Shown here: positions 47,098 through 58,666 of the stretch, one piece after another
Numbering within the stretch: position 1 is the stretch's first letter
How the letters are laid out: each line of letters opens with the position of its first letter
NCBI GenBank assembly: GCA_018401735.1
Contig: JAGYKI010000004.1
Coordinates: 97,983 to 161,982, forward strand
Reading direction: 5' to 3'
DNA length: 64,000 nucleotides
Source of the DNA: Schleiferiaceae bacterium
Lineage (GTDB): Bacteria; Bacteroidota; Bacteroidia; Flavobacteriales; Schleiferiaceae
Notes under the pieces: generated by a model
What the model saw: only the letters and a program-made list of their open reading frames with translations
Databases searched by the model: none
What the model was told of the DNA's origin: nothing
Program-made: the position numbers and the translations under genes

Positions 47098-48445
47098 TAC
47101 CGCTGGCCTCGTGCTATTTATTATTGCTTTATTCGGTCCTACGCTTTCCGCCCAAGGAGTTTTAATTGATGGTGTTTTAGCCGTAGTAGGTAAGAATATT
47201 GTCTTGAAAAGTGACTTGAACCAAGCAATTGAAGCGCAGAAAAAGCAGAATCCACAGTTTGAAGTGGATCAATGTGACGTATTTGAGGAGTTGCTTTTAG
47301 AAAAGCTTCTGCTGCACCAAGCGGATTTAGACAGTGTAGAAGTTTCCGAGGAAGAAGTGCAAGCCAATATCGATCGTAGAATTGAGGTGTTTATTCAACA
47401 AATTGGCAGCAGTCAGAGGCTAGAGCAGTATTATGGCAAATCTATCCTTGAGATAAAAGAGGAGATGAGTGAGCTAATCCGCAATCAAATGACCGCGCAG
47501 CGTATGATGCAAAACATTAATGGTGATATAGAAATTACGCCTTCAGAAGTGCGTTTGTTTTACAATGACATTCCTAAAGACAGTTTACCATTAATTAATG
47601 CGGAAGTTAAATACGCAGAAATTGTAAAATTCCCTAAGGTTAGTGAAGAGGCCAAGCAAGAGGCCATTGATCAATTAATTAATATCAAAGAACGCATTCT
47701 TAACGGTTCCTCTTTTAGTACTATGGCGGTGCTTTATTCGGATGATGAAGGAAGCTCGAAAAACGGGGGAGAGTATAAGGGGATTAAGCGGGGACAGTTT
47801 GTAAAAGAGTTTGAAGCCATTGCTTTTAACTTATCCTTAAATGAAATTAGCGATCCCTTTAAAACGGAGTATGGTTATCATATTGTTCAATTGCAATCCA
47901 AACGTGGTCAGGAGTTAGACTTGCGTCATATTTTAATCAAACCGAAGATTTCGGCTGAAAATTTAGAAGCTTCTAAAAGAGTAATAGACAGTTTACGCGC
48001 CTTAATTTTAGAGGGTAAAATTAGCTTTGAAGAAGCGGCTAAACAGTTTTCAGACGATGAAGACTCTAAACTGAACGGTGGATTAGCGGTAAACCCACAA
48101 TCGGGCGAGTCGGTTTGGGAAACGGGTCAATTGGATAAAACCATTTTTTATGCTTTAGAGAATATTGAAGAGGGTACGATGAGTCCTGCTACCTTTTTCC
48201 GAACCCGCGATGAGAAGGAAGGATATAAATTAATTAAACTAATTGATCGCACCGAGGCGCATACCGCCGATTTAGGGGCAGATTATCAGCGAATTCAGCA
48301 GGTGGCCAAAGCTCAAAAGCAACAAAAAGCTTTAGAAGATTGGGTAAACGATAAAATTGGTGAGACTTATGTGCGGGTGAATAATGAATATTTGTCGTGC
48401 ACCTTTAAAAGAAAATGGCTAAACGCTTCTCAATATGCAGAATAA
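47057..48445 (+). CDS. SurA-like peptidyl-prolyl isomerase with two parvulin domains
   Basis: A 462-residue periplasmic protein. The start is at 47057 or 47060, giving the signal AGLVLFIIALFGPTLSAQ. The SurA N-terminal domain (LIDGVLAVVGKNIVLKSDLN) is followed by parvulin domains at about 180-285 (VKYAEIVKFPKVSEEA, YGYHIVQLQSK) and 285-390 (LDLRHILIKPKISAEN). It chaperones unfolded outer-membrane proteins. It overlaps the preceding lipoprotein gene and, by 11 bp, the moxR gene. Confidence 0.92.
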   Translation: MMLLKRRNLKLIPNTAGLVLFIIALFGPTLSAQGVLIDGVLAVVGKNIVLKSDLNQAIEAQKKQNPQFEVDQCDVFEELLLEKLLLHQADLDSVEVSEEEVQANIDRRIEVFIQQIGSSQRLEQYYGKSILEIKEEMSELIRNQMTAQRMMQNINGDIEITPSEVRLFYNDIPKDSLPLINAEVKYAEIVKFPKVSEEAKQEAIDQLINIKERILNGSSFSTMAVLYSDDEGSSKNGGEYKGIKRGQFVKEFEAIAFNLSLNEISDPFKTEYGYHIVQLQSKRGQELDLRHILIKPKISAENLEASKRVIDSLRALILEGKISFEEAAKQFSDDEDSKLNGGLAVNPQSGESVWETGQLDKTIFYALENIEEGTMSPATFFRTRDEKEGYKLIKLIDRTEAHTADLGADYQRIQQVAKAQKQQKALEDWVNDKIGETYVRVNNEYLSCTFKRKWLNASQYAE

Positions 48446-49400
48446 TACAAATGATGTAGATGCGGTTAAACAGTTAGGTGTAAAATACCAACAGTTAAAA
48501 GCGGAAATTGGGAAGGTGATTATTGGTCAAGATGATGTTATTCATCTTTTGTTGATGTCTATCTTCTGCAAAGGCCACTCTCTATTGGTAGGAGTGCCAG
48601 GATTGGCTAAAACTCTTTTGGTAAATACGGTGTCTGAAGCGCTAGGTTTAAGCTTCCGCAGAATTCAGTTTACCCCCGACTTAATGCCTTCGGATATTGT
48701 GGGCTCTGAAATATTGGATGAAAACCGTCAGTTCAAATTTGTGAAAGGTCCCTTATTTGCGAATATCATTTTAGCAGATGAGATTAACCGAACGCCTCCT
48801 AAAACTCAGTCGGCTTTATTGGAAGCGATGCAAGAAAGATCGGTTACAGCAGCGGGGCACACTTATGCCATGGCTAAGCCATTTTTTGTGTTGGCTACGC
48901 AAAACCCCATTGAACAAGAAGGAACCTATCCTTTGCCAGAAGCGCAATTAGACCGTTTCATGTTTAATATAGAAGTAGGATACCCTAGTTTTGAGGAAGA
49001 AGTAAGCATCGTTAAAAACACCACTGCAGGCGTTAATGCTGTGGTTAATGAAGTGTTGAACGGTGAAGAAATTATATTCTTTCAAAATTTAGTACGTAAA
49101 ATTCCTGTACCCGATAATGTGTATGAATTTGCCATTAAATTGGTGCAAGCCAGTAGGCCTAATACCCCTAGTGCGGCGGCTATTACTCAAAAGTACATTT
49201 CTTGGGGAGCGGGACCGCGTGCCTCGCAAAACCTAATTTTAGGTGCCAAAGCGCATGCTGCGTTAAAGGGAAAATTCAGTCCGGATAAAGAAGATGTTTT
49301 GGCAGTAGCCAAGCCAATATTACGTCACCGCTTGGTGAAAAATTACAAGGCAGAGGCGGAAGGGATAAGTATTGAAGAAATCATTGATAGCTTGTTTTAA
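48435..49400 (+). CDS. MoxR-family AAA+ ATPase
   Basis: A 321-residue AAA+ ATPase. Walker A GVPGLAKTLLV (about 51-61), Walker B ILADEINRTPPKTQ, sensor 1 FVLATQNPIEQEGTYPLPEA and LDRFMFN with the arginine finger, and the C-terminal lid ending in EEIIDSLF. MoxR proteins act as chaperone-like ATPases with VWA-domain partners; no VWA or DUF58 gene follows here, as pyrG comes next after 68 bp. It overlaps the SurA-like gene by 11 bp, so it belongs to the chaperone operon. Confidence 0.92.
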   Translation: MQNNTNDVDAVKQLGVKYQQLKAEIGKVIIGQDDVIHLLLMSIFCKGHSLLVGVPGLAKTLLVNTVSEALGLSFRRIQFTPDLMPSDIVGSEILDENRQFKFVKGPLFANIILADEINRTPPKTQSALLEAMQERSVTAAGHTYAMAKPFFVLATQNPIEQEGTYPLPEAQLDRFMFNIEVGYPSFEEEVSIVKNTTAGVNAVVNEVLNGEEIIFFQNLVRKIPVPDNVYEFAIKLVQASRPNTPSAAAITQKYISWGAGPRASQNLILGAKAHAALKGKFSPDKEDVLAVAKPILRHRLVKNYKAEAEGISIEEIIDSLF

Positions 49401-49462
49401 TTTCTCCTGCTTAAACCCTCATTAATTACTAGCTTTGCGCCGTCTTTAGCCAATTCAGCTAA

Positions 49463-51088
<1,626 letters not shown>

Positions 51089-51089
51089 G

Positions 51090-52946
51090 ATGAAGTCAAA
51101 GTTTGATATAAATACGGTAGTAGGTTTTCTCTTAATTGGAGCAATATTTCTCTATTTCGGTTATTTTTCGCCTACTACGCCTGTGGCGGCAGATGAGGCG
51201 GCAATCGCCAATGATAGCACCACTAATGAAATTGTAGCGGAAGACAGTGTTAGTTTAAATTCAGGTGAGAATAATCTTTTAGCGGCTTTAGCTAAGGATA
51301 GTATCGCCTTGAATACCGATACCTTAAAGTATCTAAAGTATCAGTTAGAGTTTGGCCCTTTTGCCCAATCGATGCTGGAGAACGAAGAGACAAAGACCTA
51401 TAGCTTAGAAAATAATTTGCTAAAGCTAAGCTTCTCCAATAAGGGAGCGCAGTTAATAAAGGCCGAATTAAAAGACTTTCAGACTTATGATTCTTTGCCT
51501 TTAAATTTAATTGATTCCAACTCCAATTTTAGTTTGCTTTTAGAGGATGAGCGTCTATACAACACCGCCGACTTATCCTTTAAGGTAATTGAGCAGACCT
51601 CCAATACTTTGAAATTTGCGCTTCAAACTGATGCAGGTGCAAGTTTGGTATACGAATACAGCTTAGTAGCCGATGCGTATATGGTAGATTGGTCGGTGGA
51701 GACGAACGGTATGGCTCCTTTATTAAAGCATGATCAATCGGAACTCATCTGGGAGCTGCAAGCGAACCGCCACGAAAAAAACCGTGAAAATGAGATTACC
51801 CGCACGGAAATGCAGTTTCAATTAACGGTAGATGAGGATGTTGATAATTTTAATAGCAGCAGTGCCGACGAGGAGTTGGTGGAAGAGGCTTTAAACTGGG
51901 TGGCTTACCGTCAGCAGTTTTTTACCACTATCTTACAATTGAAAGGAGCGAGTTTTTCGAAAGCCGCTTTAGCTATTCGTCCTTTAGAAGATGAGGCGCA
52001 TACGAAATATATGGCCAGTAGCATTAGCTACCCTAGCAACGCTAGTGGCGAATTAGATCTAGAGATGGGTTTGTATTTGGGCCCCAATAAATATGAAATT
52101 TTAAAATCTTATGATGCGGGTTTTGAAGAGCTTATTCCTTTAGGATGGGGGATTTTAGGTTGGATTAACCGCGGTATTGTTTTAAATATCTTTAACTGGT
52201 TGGAGGCTTATGGCTTAAACTACGGATTAATCATTTTAATTATCGCCTTGATTATTAAGATGATATTATTCCCACTTACCTATAGTTCTTACCGTTCGAT
52301 GGCGAAGATGAGAGTTTTAAAGCCTGAGATTGACGCTTTGGCCGAGAAGCATCCGGATGCCATGAAGAAGCAACAGGCTACTATGGAGTTGTATCGCAAG
52401 GCGGGTGTTAGTCCCTTGGGCGGCTGTTTGCCGATGCTTTTACAGTTTCCGATTTTGATTGCGCTCTTTCAGTTTTTCCCTGCTTCCATTGAGTTAAGAC
52501 AACAGTCTTTTTTGTGGGCGACGGATTTATCGACTTATGATTCTATCTACGACTTACCTTTTAATATTCCTTTTTACGGGGATCATATTAGCTTATTTAC
52601 CCTATTAATGACGGTTTCTACTCTGATTTATACCTATATGAATCAGCAGTTAACGGGATCTGCGCAAACGCAGCAGTTTCCACAGATGAAGTACATTATC
52701 TACTTAATGCCGATTATGTTCTTAGGGGTTTTTAACAATTATGCATCTGGCTTAAGTTATTACTACTTCGTAGCCAACGTAATTACATTCAGTCAGCAGT
52801 TTGCCATTCGTTCCTTTATTGATGAGGATAAGATTAGGGCAAAAATAGCTGAACGTAAAGAGAAGCCGCAGAAGGAAAACCGCTTAATGCGCAGAATGCG
52901 TGAGGTACAAGAGCAGCAAAACCGTCAGCAAAGACGCAGTAAATAG
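51090..52946 (+). CDS. yidC: membrane protein insertase YidC
   Basis: A 618-residue insertase. N-terminal membrane helix (VVGFLLIGAIFLYFGYF), a large periplasmic beta-domain (about 90-355), and the conserved C-terminal core of five helices (about 365-580) with PLTYSSYRSMAKMRVLKPEI, LYRKAGVSPLGGCLPMLLQF and YYFVANVITFSQQF. The basic tail (RRMREVQEQQNRQQRRSK) contacts the ribosome in homologues. Immediately downstream of pyrG; the next gene starts 1 bp after its stop. Confidence 0.96.
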   Translation: MKSKFDINTVVGFLLIGAIFLYFGYFSPTTPVAADEAAIANDSTTNEIVAEDSVSLNSGENNLLAALAKDSIALNTDTLKYLKYQLEFGPFAQSMLENEETKTYSLENNLLKLSFSNKGAQLIKAELKDFQTYDSLPLNLIDSNSNFSLLLEDERLYNTADLSFKVIEQTSNTLKFALQTDAGASLVYEYSLVADAYMVDWSVETNGMAPLLKHDQSELIWELQANRHEKNRENEITRTEMQFQLTVDEDVDNFNSSSADEELVEEALNWVAYRQQFFTTILQLKGASFSKAALAIRPLEDEAHTKYMASSISYPSNASGELDLEMGLYLGPNKYEILKSYDAGFEELIPLGWGILGWINRGIVLNIFNWLEAYGLNYGLIILIIALIIKMILFPLTYSSYRSMAKMRVLKPEIDALAEKHPDAMKKQQATMELYRKAGVSPLGGCLPMLLQFPILIALFQFFPASIELRQQSFLWATDLSTYDSIYDLPFNIPFYGDHISLFTLLMTVSTLIYTYMNQQLTGSAQTQQFPQMKYIIYLMPIMFLGVFNNYASGLSYYYFVANVITFSQQFAIRSFIDEDKIRAKIAERKEKPQKENRLMRRMREVQEQQNRQQRRSK

Positions 52947-52947
52947 C

Positions 52948-53427
52948 ATGAAGTTAAAGTTCAATCTTTTAGTTTTAGCAGCCCTTAGTTTAAGTTTCAC
53001 AGCTTGTAAATACAATGCCGTGCAGCTTTTAGCTAAGGCAGATGCTAGTTATATCTTAGAGGTTGAAAGTGGCGCTTGTTATGGTACTTGTCCTACCTAT
53101 ACTTTTAGCTTGGATGAAAATCACAATTTAGATTTTAAAGGCGGTAGGTATTGTGCTTTTGAAGGAGATACTACCATTGTGATTAGCGCCGAGGATTATC
53201 AAAAACTAAAGGAGACTTTAATTAAAAAAGGCTTTTTTGGAATGGACTCGGTATACGATTACGAGGAGATGATGGATGTTCCCAATTATATTATATCGGT
53301 TAGCGATCCTAAAGGCAAGTTTAAAACCCAAATAGTAAGAGGCCGCGTGGAATATCCCGATGAATTTGGCGATTTAAAAACGGAGATTGGGGAATTGTTG
53401 GTTAAGTATGGGATGCTTGGTGGGTAG
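52948..53427 (+). CDS. DUF6438 domain lipoprotein
   Basis: About 159 residues from the ATG at 52948, chosen because it gives a lipoprotein signal (KFNLLVLAALSLSFTAC) right after the yidC stop; an upstream ATG inside yidC does not. The DUF6438 core follows: ILEVESGACYGTCPTYTFSL, YQKLKETLIKKGFFGMD and DVPNYIISVSDPKGK with GRVEYPDE. Two cysteines in GACYGTCP are conserved in the family. The function is unknown. It is the last intact core gene before the decayed stretch. Confidence 0.85.
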   Translation: MKLKFNLLVLAALSLSFTACKYNAVQLLAKADASYILEVESGACYGTCPTYTFSLDENHNLDFKGGRYCAFEGDTTIVISAEDYQKLKETLIKKGFFGMDSVYDYEEMMDVPNYIISVSDPKGKFKTQIVRGRVEYPDEFGDLKTEIGELLVKYGMLGG

Positions 53428-53455
53428 AATTGAGTATTGAGTATTGAGTATTGAG
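53428..53455. repeat. short tandem repeat, 7-bp unit
   Basis: ATTGAGT is repeated about four times directly after the DUF6438 stop codon. This heptamer array is a frequent intergenic microsatellite in Flavobacteriales. Confidence 0.8.
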
Positions 53456-53566
53456 ATTGCGGTATAGCTGGGACTTTCATTTTTTTAAACACCGCTGAGA
53501 CTGATAGGGACGGATGGTCACAGATTGGCTTTCGAAAGGTGTATATTTTACGTTTTTTTACGGAAT

Positions 53567-53900
53567 AAGATGCTGAAACAAGTCCAGCAGGACTTCTTTG
53601 GTATTTTCGTTTTTTAATGATGCTTCACGATACTGTCTAAGACAACAAGACGAAAGACAAAAAGACTGGAGAGGGATTTCGGATTAGTAAAAGTTTAGAG
53701 CGCCGTAGGTGCGACATCTCGATAGTTTCATTGATGGGCAGGAACCCAAGCGCCGTAGGTGCGGCATCTCGATTTTTGGGATTGATAGACGTAGCTCTTT
53801 ATTTACCACAGAGTACGCAAAGCAGGCACTAAGGACACGGAGGGATTTCGATAGAGTGATTTTTTCTTGATTTTTTAATGGCGAAGATGCTGAAACAAGT
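53567..53900. repeat. direct repeat of a 17-bp word at both ends
   Basis: AAGATGCTGAAACAAGT occurs at 53567-53583 and again at 53884-53900. Between them lies the second repeat pair (53699-53773) and a stretch (CCACAGAGTACGCAAAG) that resembles common Bacteroidota intergenic repeats. No coding is seen. Confidence 0.7.
53699..53773. repeat. direct repeat, 25-bp unit, two copies
   Basis: AGCGCCGTAGGTGCG and ten more bases at 53699-53723 recur at 53749-53773 with one mismatch and a 50-bp period. The word GCCGTAGGTGCGACA is a familiar dispersed intergenic repeat of Bacteroidota. Confidence 0.75.
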
Positions 53901-54959
53901 TACCCATGACAGATTAAATTTTCAATCCGTTTTCTCAATCCTATTCCTCTTCAATATAATGATTATCAATACATTATGTCGTTCGTTTTTTGCTTGATCA
54001 AAAAAGAACCAAAAAAATCAAGGCTCCAATTCCTCGCCTTAAAAATTGCTCAAAGAAGGAGTTTAGACTCGTGGGGAAGAAAGAAGAAAGGCGGAAAGGC
54101 GTCATTATTAATACTGCCTTCTTGTTTGGCAGTGATGATCTGCAAAATCTGATTACTAATAAGCAGGGGATGCAAATCTCGATAGAGTCAATGCTTAGAT
54201 AGAGTTGTAGATGCGTTGGGCAATAGTATAGGTAAGGCTGGAAAGGGGCTTGGGTCCATGATCGGTGCCGCACCAAAAGCAAATTTATATTCAAGGATTT
54301 TCGGGCGGCAGGAAAAAGAAAGGGGTAGGTCATGGGCAATATAACTGAGCTGAGCATTGCCTTTAGCGGAGGCTGAGCTAAATATCTTTTCAATTTGAAG
54401 GAGGAAGCTTGAAAACTAGTTTCATCCTGATAGGGTTTAAAACAGCGGATAAAGGCCAGGTATTTTCGTCGCCGTCTGTTCTAATAGTATCGGTAACAGT
54501 CTGTGTTCGGATTGGATAAGCTGAATGCTTTGTTCGAGCGTGAGCTGACTTTCGCCATTTTTTGGGCGATAGGCGGTAGCGATGGACTTGCGAGGGCATC
54601 ACTGAGCCAATAAGCAGATTTACTTCTGGGCCGAGGATATCTTGCAGAATACGAAAGGTTTTATTTGAAGTATTTTTCTTGCATTCTGACTTTATAGTAG
54701 ATAGTTTTGATGCCACTAGATAATGGGTATGATAGGGATTTTTAGGACCATTGCGTGGTTTGTGTTTGACCAGGGTTTGGGCGAGCAAGGGTACAGAGGG
54801 CTTAAAGGCAGGAGAGAGGTTTGAGAATAAATCAAAGAAGGCGGAAACCAGAAGCCGTGAATATAATTGACAGATTCAAACAGAGGTTTGGGTTTTTCTA
54901 GTTTGAAAGAGGAAAAAGACTGAGGGGAATCAAAACTACTAATTTTTCTCATTTTGGGA
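53901..54959. other. non-coding stretch with dispersed-repeat remnants
   Basis: No convincing gene. Around 53985-54025 a short palindrome-like word (TTTTTTGCTTGATCAAAAAA) followed by AGAACC resembles a common flavobacterial intergenic repeat. Between 54530 and 54640 phrases such as TAGGCGGTAGCGATGGACTT look like another dispersed repeat. Open frames on either strand stay under about 135 codons and show no known motif. CpG frequency is still bacterial here. Confidence 0.5.
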
Positions 54960-56700
54960 AAAGGGCATCAATTAGGATTCAAAAGCTGTTGATGAGTCAG
55001 GGACACTGAAGCATGCAGCGGTGCCTTGATATCAATGATGAAATTCCCAAGAACCGAAGGGTTTCAGAGTCCACAGGTGCTTAATTAGAGAAGAGTACTG
55101 GGAGGCACTGCTGGCATGGAAATCACCAGCAGCCTGTAGAAAGTTAGACAAGATGTGGTTTTTCACAGTTATAAGTAGAGATTTGCAATTTAAAGTTTAG
55201 AGGTTTGAGGACTGTTTTCCTAGGTCAGGCTGTTTGGGATGTTTTGGGAATCAGGATGAGGAAGCAGAGAGGGAGACTTAGGTTTTGGGCTTGAGGAGAA
55301 TCTCAAGGAACCTATCGATACCTATAAGCCCAGAGGCCCATTCTCATAGGCTCAGATTATTGTGTCTGGAGACAACGCAATGGGGTGTCTCAGTCAGGAA
55401 TGAGAAGGCAAAAATTCAGAAGAAGTTCCTAGTAGTATTAGAGTTAGAGTTCATGTTAGAAACCTTAAGAGTCTAAGGGGAAGGGGAAGAGAAAGATTGT
55501 AGTATGTTTTTTCCAGGGAGAGTAACAGAGGATTTTTATAGGAACAGCCTGGTGTTAAACTGTCTAAAAAAGTTAAAGCACTGGTAATGGCAGCGAAGAA
55601 GGCAAGGAGGACTTTTTTACCACTAAAGTACTGATTTACAGAAAAATCATTTCTTGCTGCTAGTACCAAAGCAGTGACTAAAGTCATTGGCCAGACATGA
55701 ATGTCTGATAGCAGCATGTAGCTTAGTAAATGCCACAAACATATTTGGATTAAGGTGGCAGGAGGGTTTGCAGTGAGTCTACTGGCATGTACTTTTAGTA
55801 CTTTTTAAATTATAGATAGTATAGAAATAAATCTATATACTTATTTGTCATAGCACGTTTTGTAGATGCAGTGTAATCGTCTATACCCACTTGTAGCATA
55901 CTGATTATGATAGATGTTATAAAGTGAGAGCTCTTTACTTTTTTGTACAACAGGTTGCAGGACAGTGGCAAGAAAGTGAACCACTGTGCTGTTTTGCAGA
56001 GGCAGCAGCAGGATTACTAAGTGCAAAGGTAGTCTGTGCTTTATTGTTGCCTAGAAGGTGTAGATTGGTGCAAGTGGTCTATGCTTTATTGTTACTAGGG
56101 TCAAGAAGGTTTGGAACAACAGAAGCAGTTCTATAATTTTATTCAGTCTATATAGCAGTGCTTAAGACATGGAAGCATGGGCAATTACTAGCATGTTATA
56201 TAATGTATAGTTGAAAGTGCAGGAAATTACAACTGTGTTAGTTAGTAGAGCAGGGGGCAGAGATTTGCCTAAAAAAATATATAGAAGCAGGCCACAACAT
56301 AGTCTCATGTCCCAAGCAGCAGAAAGCTCAGGTCTAAAATGGCAGGCTGAGTTACTTTAGAGTTGTTTTTGGGACGGATTGGCAGACCCAGTAATCTGCC
56401 GGCTGAGACAGGAGGACCTGAGGTGGAGTTCAGGTAGTTTTGAGATTAAGGAGTTTAAAAGTTAAAGAGGGACTTTAGAGGTTTAGAAGTTTGAGGCTTG
56501 GAGGTGGGAGGTGCCAGGATTGGGGAACTGGAGGGATCAGAATAATCTTAGAACTTATATATTGAGTTTCAGATTAAAGTAATGAAGCCATACTTTTGGC
56601 ACACCAGCAAAATCAGGGTGGAGTTGCAGGGGAGTGGTAGGATAGTAGTTTACCCTAAAAACGAAATTCGCCTTTATTATCTATTGGCCATGAGGGTTGG
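54960..56700. other. CpG-depleted, G-over-C skewed tract without genes
   Basis: A hand count finds only about ten CpG in the 1.6 kb from 55081 to 56680, whereas flanking bacterial DNA often has several per 60 bases. G greatly exceeds C on the plus strand, and TG and CA are frequent. Stop codons are dense in all frames, with no open frame above about 95 codons and no family motif. An imperfect 47-bp tandem repeat lies within it. The composition is unlike the rest of the window; foreign insert, contaminating sequence or a faulty assembly bridge are all possible. Confidence 0.6.
56021..56114. repeat. imperfect tandem repeat, 47-bp unit
   Basis: Two adjacent units, 56021-56067 and 56068-56114, share GTGCAA, GTCT and TGCTTTATTGTT in the same order with mismatches and small shifts. 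They lie in the CpG-poor tract. Confidence 0.6.
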
Positions 56701-58666
56701 AAGGCTTTAGTTCAGTATCACACGTTTCTCTCCCTTTTTTGAAGGCAGGAGGAGACTAATTTGTAAAGAAGATACCATTTTGGGCAGAGGTTTATTAGGA
56801 GTCTCAGGAGACAAACTAAAATCAATTTACAAGAAAGAGTATGGAGGATAGGGCAGAAAAATATGGACGGAAGTAACTTAAATATAGCTTTATAGAAAGG
56901 CACAGAGAAAGCCATGAGATCGTTTTCGCAAATCTGCGAATGATTCTCAAGCACTGCGTACATCTTACAACCATAATTTTAAATCGTTTAATTATAGAAA
57001 AGTTAGAACGCAATCGCTTATACATATTACAAGCGGTAATTAAAGTGGCAGAAGCCCACAAGAGCAATGGCAAGACATAACTGGGTTCCGAAGCTTCACC
57101 AGCCAGATGCCTACGAGGCGAAAATGCGAGAACTGATTCAACGCAAGGAATTATTAAGGGACGGCTTACAGAGGAATGAGAAGGCGGTTTGCAGTGCGGT
57201 TGCTTTAGTGATTGGTAAGCTAGAGGCGTATTTCACAGTAGCCAATAGAAACAATGACCGTAATTTGGCCTTAGTGACCGACTTCACAATTATGGTTTGA
57301 GTACGCATAGATGCACAAAGACTTTAGCTCTAGCTGAAGTATCATGGCTTATACCACGATCAGTACTAGAGCAGGTTAGATTCTTTTGATAATGCAAACG
57401 ACCTAGTGGAAAGGCCAAGAGCAAATTCTAATCTTTAAAGAGAAGGAAGTTTAATCCCAAGCGAGCGAAGCATTTGGAAACCACGGAGCAGATTAAAAGC
57501 TGGGACATGAGGTGATGGATTTCCTGAAAAGGAGTTGGATTTCTTAATGCCTTTATTTTGTGGACGTGGCGCCGGTGTTTCTGATGCCTTTAAAAATGCA
57601 TCAATTCCTAAGTTAGGCAGTACTAATGCAAAGGCCACTTAATTGGGAATGATGGGTCAGTTGATTCGGGCAGTGTTGATGACAGAGGAGATGATGGTAG
57701 TTTATCCGCTGGTAGATGATGGATCGGCACACCTATTGGCGATGACGATGGGATTTTGATCCTGGGAGGATGATGATGGCGATACTGTAAATCCGCTGCG
57801 AATCCGCCAGTTTAGTTTTCAGTGAATTTTTTTTAGGAAGGCCGTCCGTTTTGGGCCGGTCTTTTTGAAGCAGAGATGAGGCAAACGACGAGGCAGAGGT
57901 TTTTCTTTATGAACCTGCCTGATTTTACTGTTGAGAGATTAACCATCTAAAGCAAGAGGAGTTTTTGTTAATCTAACTACTGCACAAACCATTTATACTA
58001 GTATTAAGAGCGGAAATAAAAAAACAGGAGTCAAGACTTGGAGTAATATAGTTACGGTATTCTAAGTACATGACAAAAACGCTATGACATTGATACTAGA
58101 TTGATTTTCAGAGTTCAGCAGTACGCTGGCGATAAAGCTGAGTCCATATTTAAAAATAGTTTTGGCCTTTCTACCATGTGCTTTTAGCCAAGATAGAGAA
58201 ACACGTCAACGTGCAAGTAGATTCCCACCTTATAGCACCAAACAAAGCAATCATCACTATCAGGATAGAAGTTCTCGAGTCTTTCCATGTCTCTTGTAGA
58301 TGCGTTTCTAAATCAAAACCGCTGGACTTCATCGCCTTAAAGCACACATTCTATTTGCCACCTCTTTTTATAGTGGACTTGGGCTTTGTCAGAGCAGTAA
58401 AGGATACGATAATAAGGAAGTCTTGGCACCCATTGCGGATACAAGCTTGCATCCTGATAAATAGCAAAGCTGACCATTGGCGTTACAGACGTTTGGGTAA
58501 TAGACAAACTCATTGATTCCTAAAACTGTTGAATAAATGAAAGCCTTTATTCTTGGCCTTTGTGGGGTACTAAAGACTTTAAATTAAGACGAATGCGGAT
58601 GTAATATTTGAAGTTGTTATCATTGGAAAAACCCAACCATCTTTCCCCCACAAATTCCACGATCAG
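56701..58666. other. decayed stretch with coding-like fragments, no intact gene
   Basis: CpG frequency recovers from about 56.9 kb. Short fragments look protein-like but do not join: on the plus strand a run near 56970-57080 (IIEKLERNRLYILQAVIKVA) shifts frame into a 77-codon open frame at 57067-57300 (YEAKMRELIQRKELLRDGLQ). On the minus strand, near 58200-58500, short frames such as TSILIVMIALFGAIRW follow each other with stops between. None matches a family I recognise. The pattern suggests remnants of at least two genes. Confidence 0.45.
57838..57866 (+). terminator. probable rho-independent terminator
   Basis: Stem AAGGCCG/CGGTCTT (one G-T pair), extended by an inner CC/GG after a mismatch, then a T run. 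It would end a plus-strand gene whose remnants may lie between 57.0 and 57.8 kb. Confidence 0.6.

Noticed and set aside
54390..54788. 132-codon minus-strand open frame
   Set aside because: Basic, low-complexity translation with no motif, lying among repeat remnants; most likely chance.
56390..56445. Alu/SINE-like word order (CTGAGACAGGAGGA, GGAGTTCAGG)
   Set aside because: The likeness to primate SINEs is suggestive with the CpG depletion, but it is short and imperfect, and no poly-A or full element is present. Not enough to claim eukaryotic origin; kept only as a reason to run a database search.
57067..57300. 77-codon open frame as a small gene
   Set aside because: The coding-like signal begins upstream in another frame and has no recognised family, so it is noted only as a fragment in the decayed stretch.
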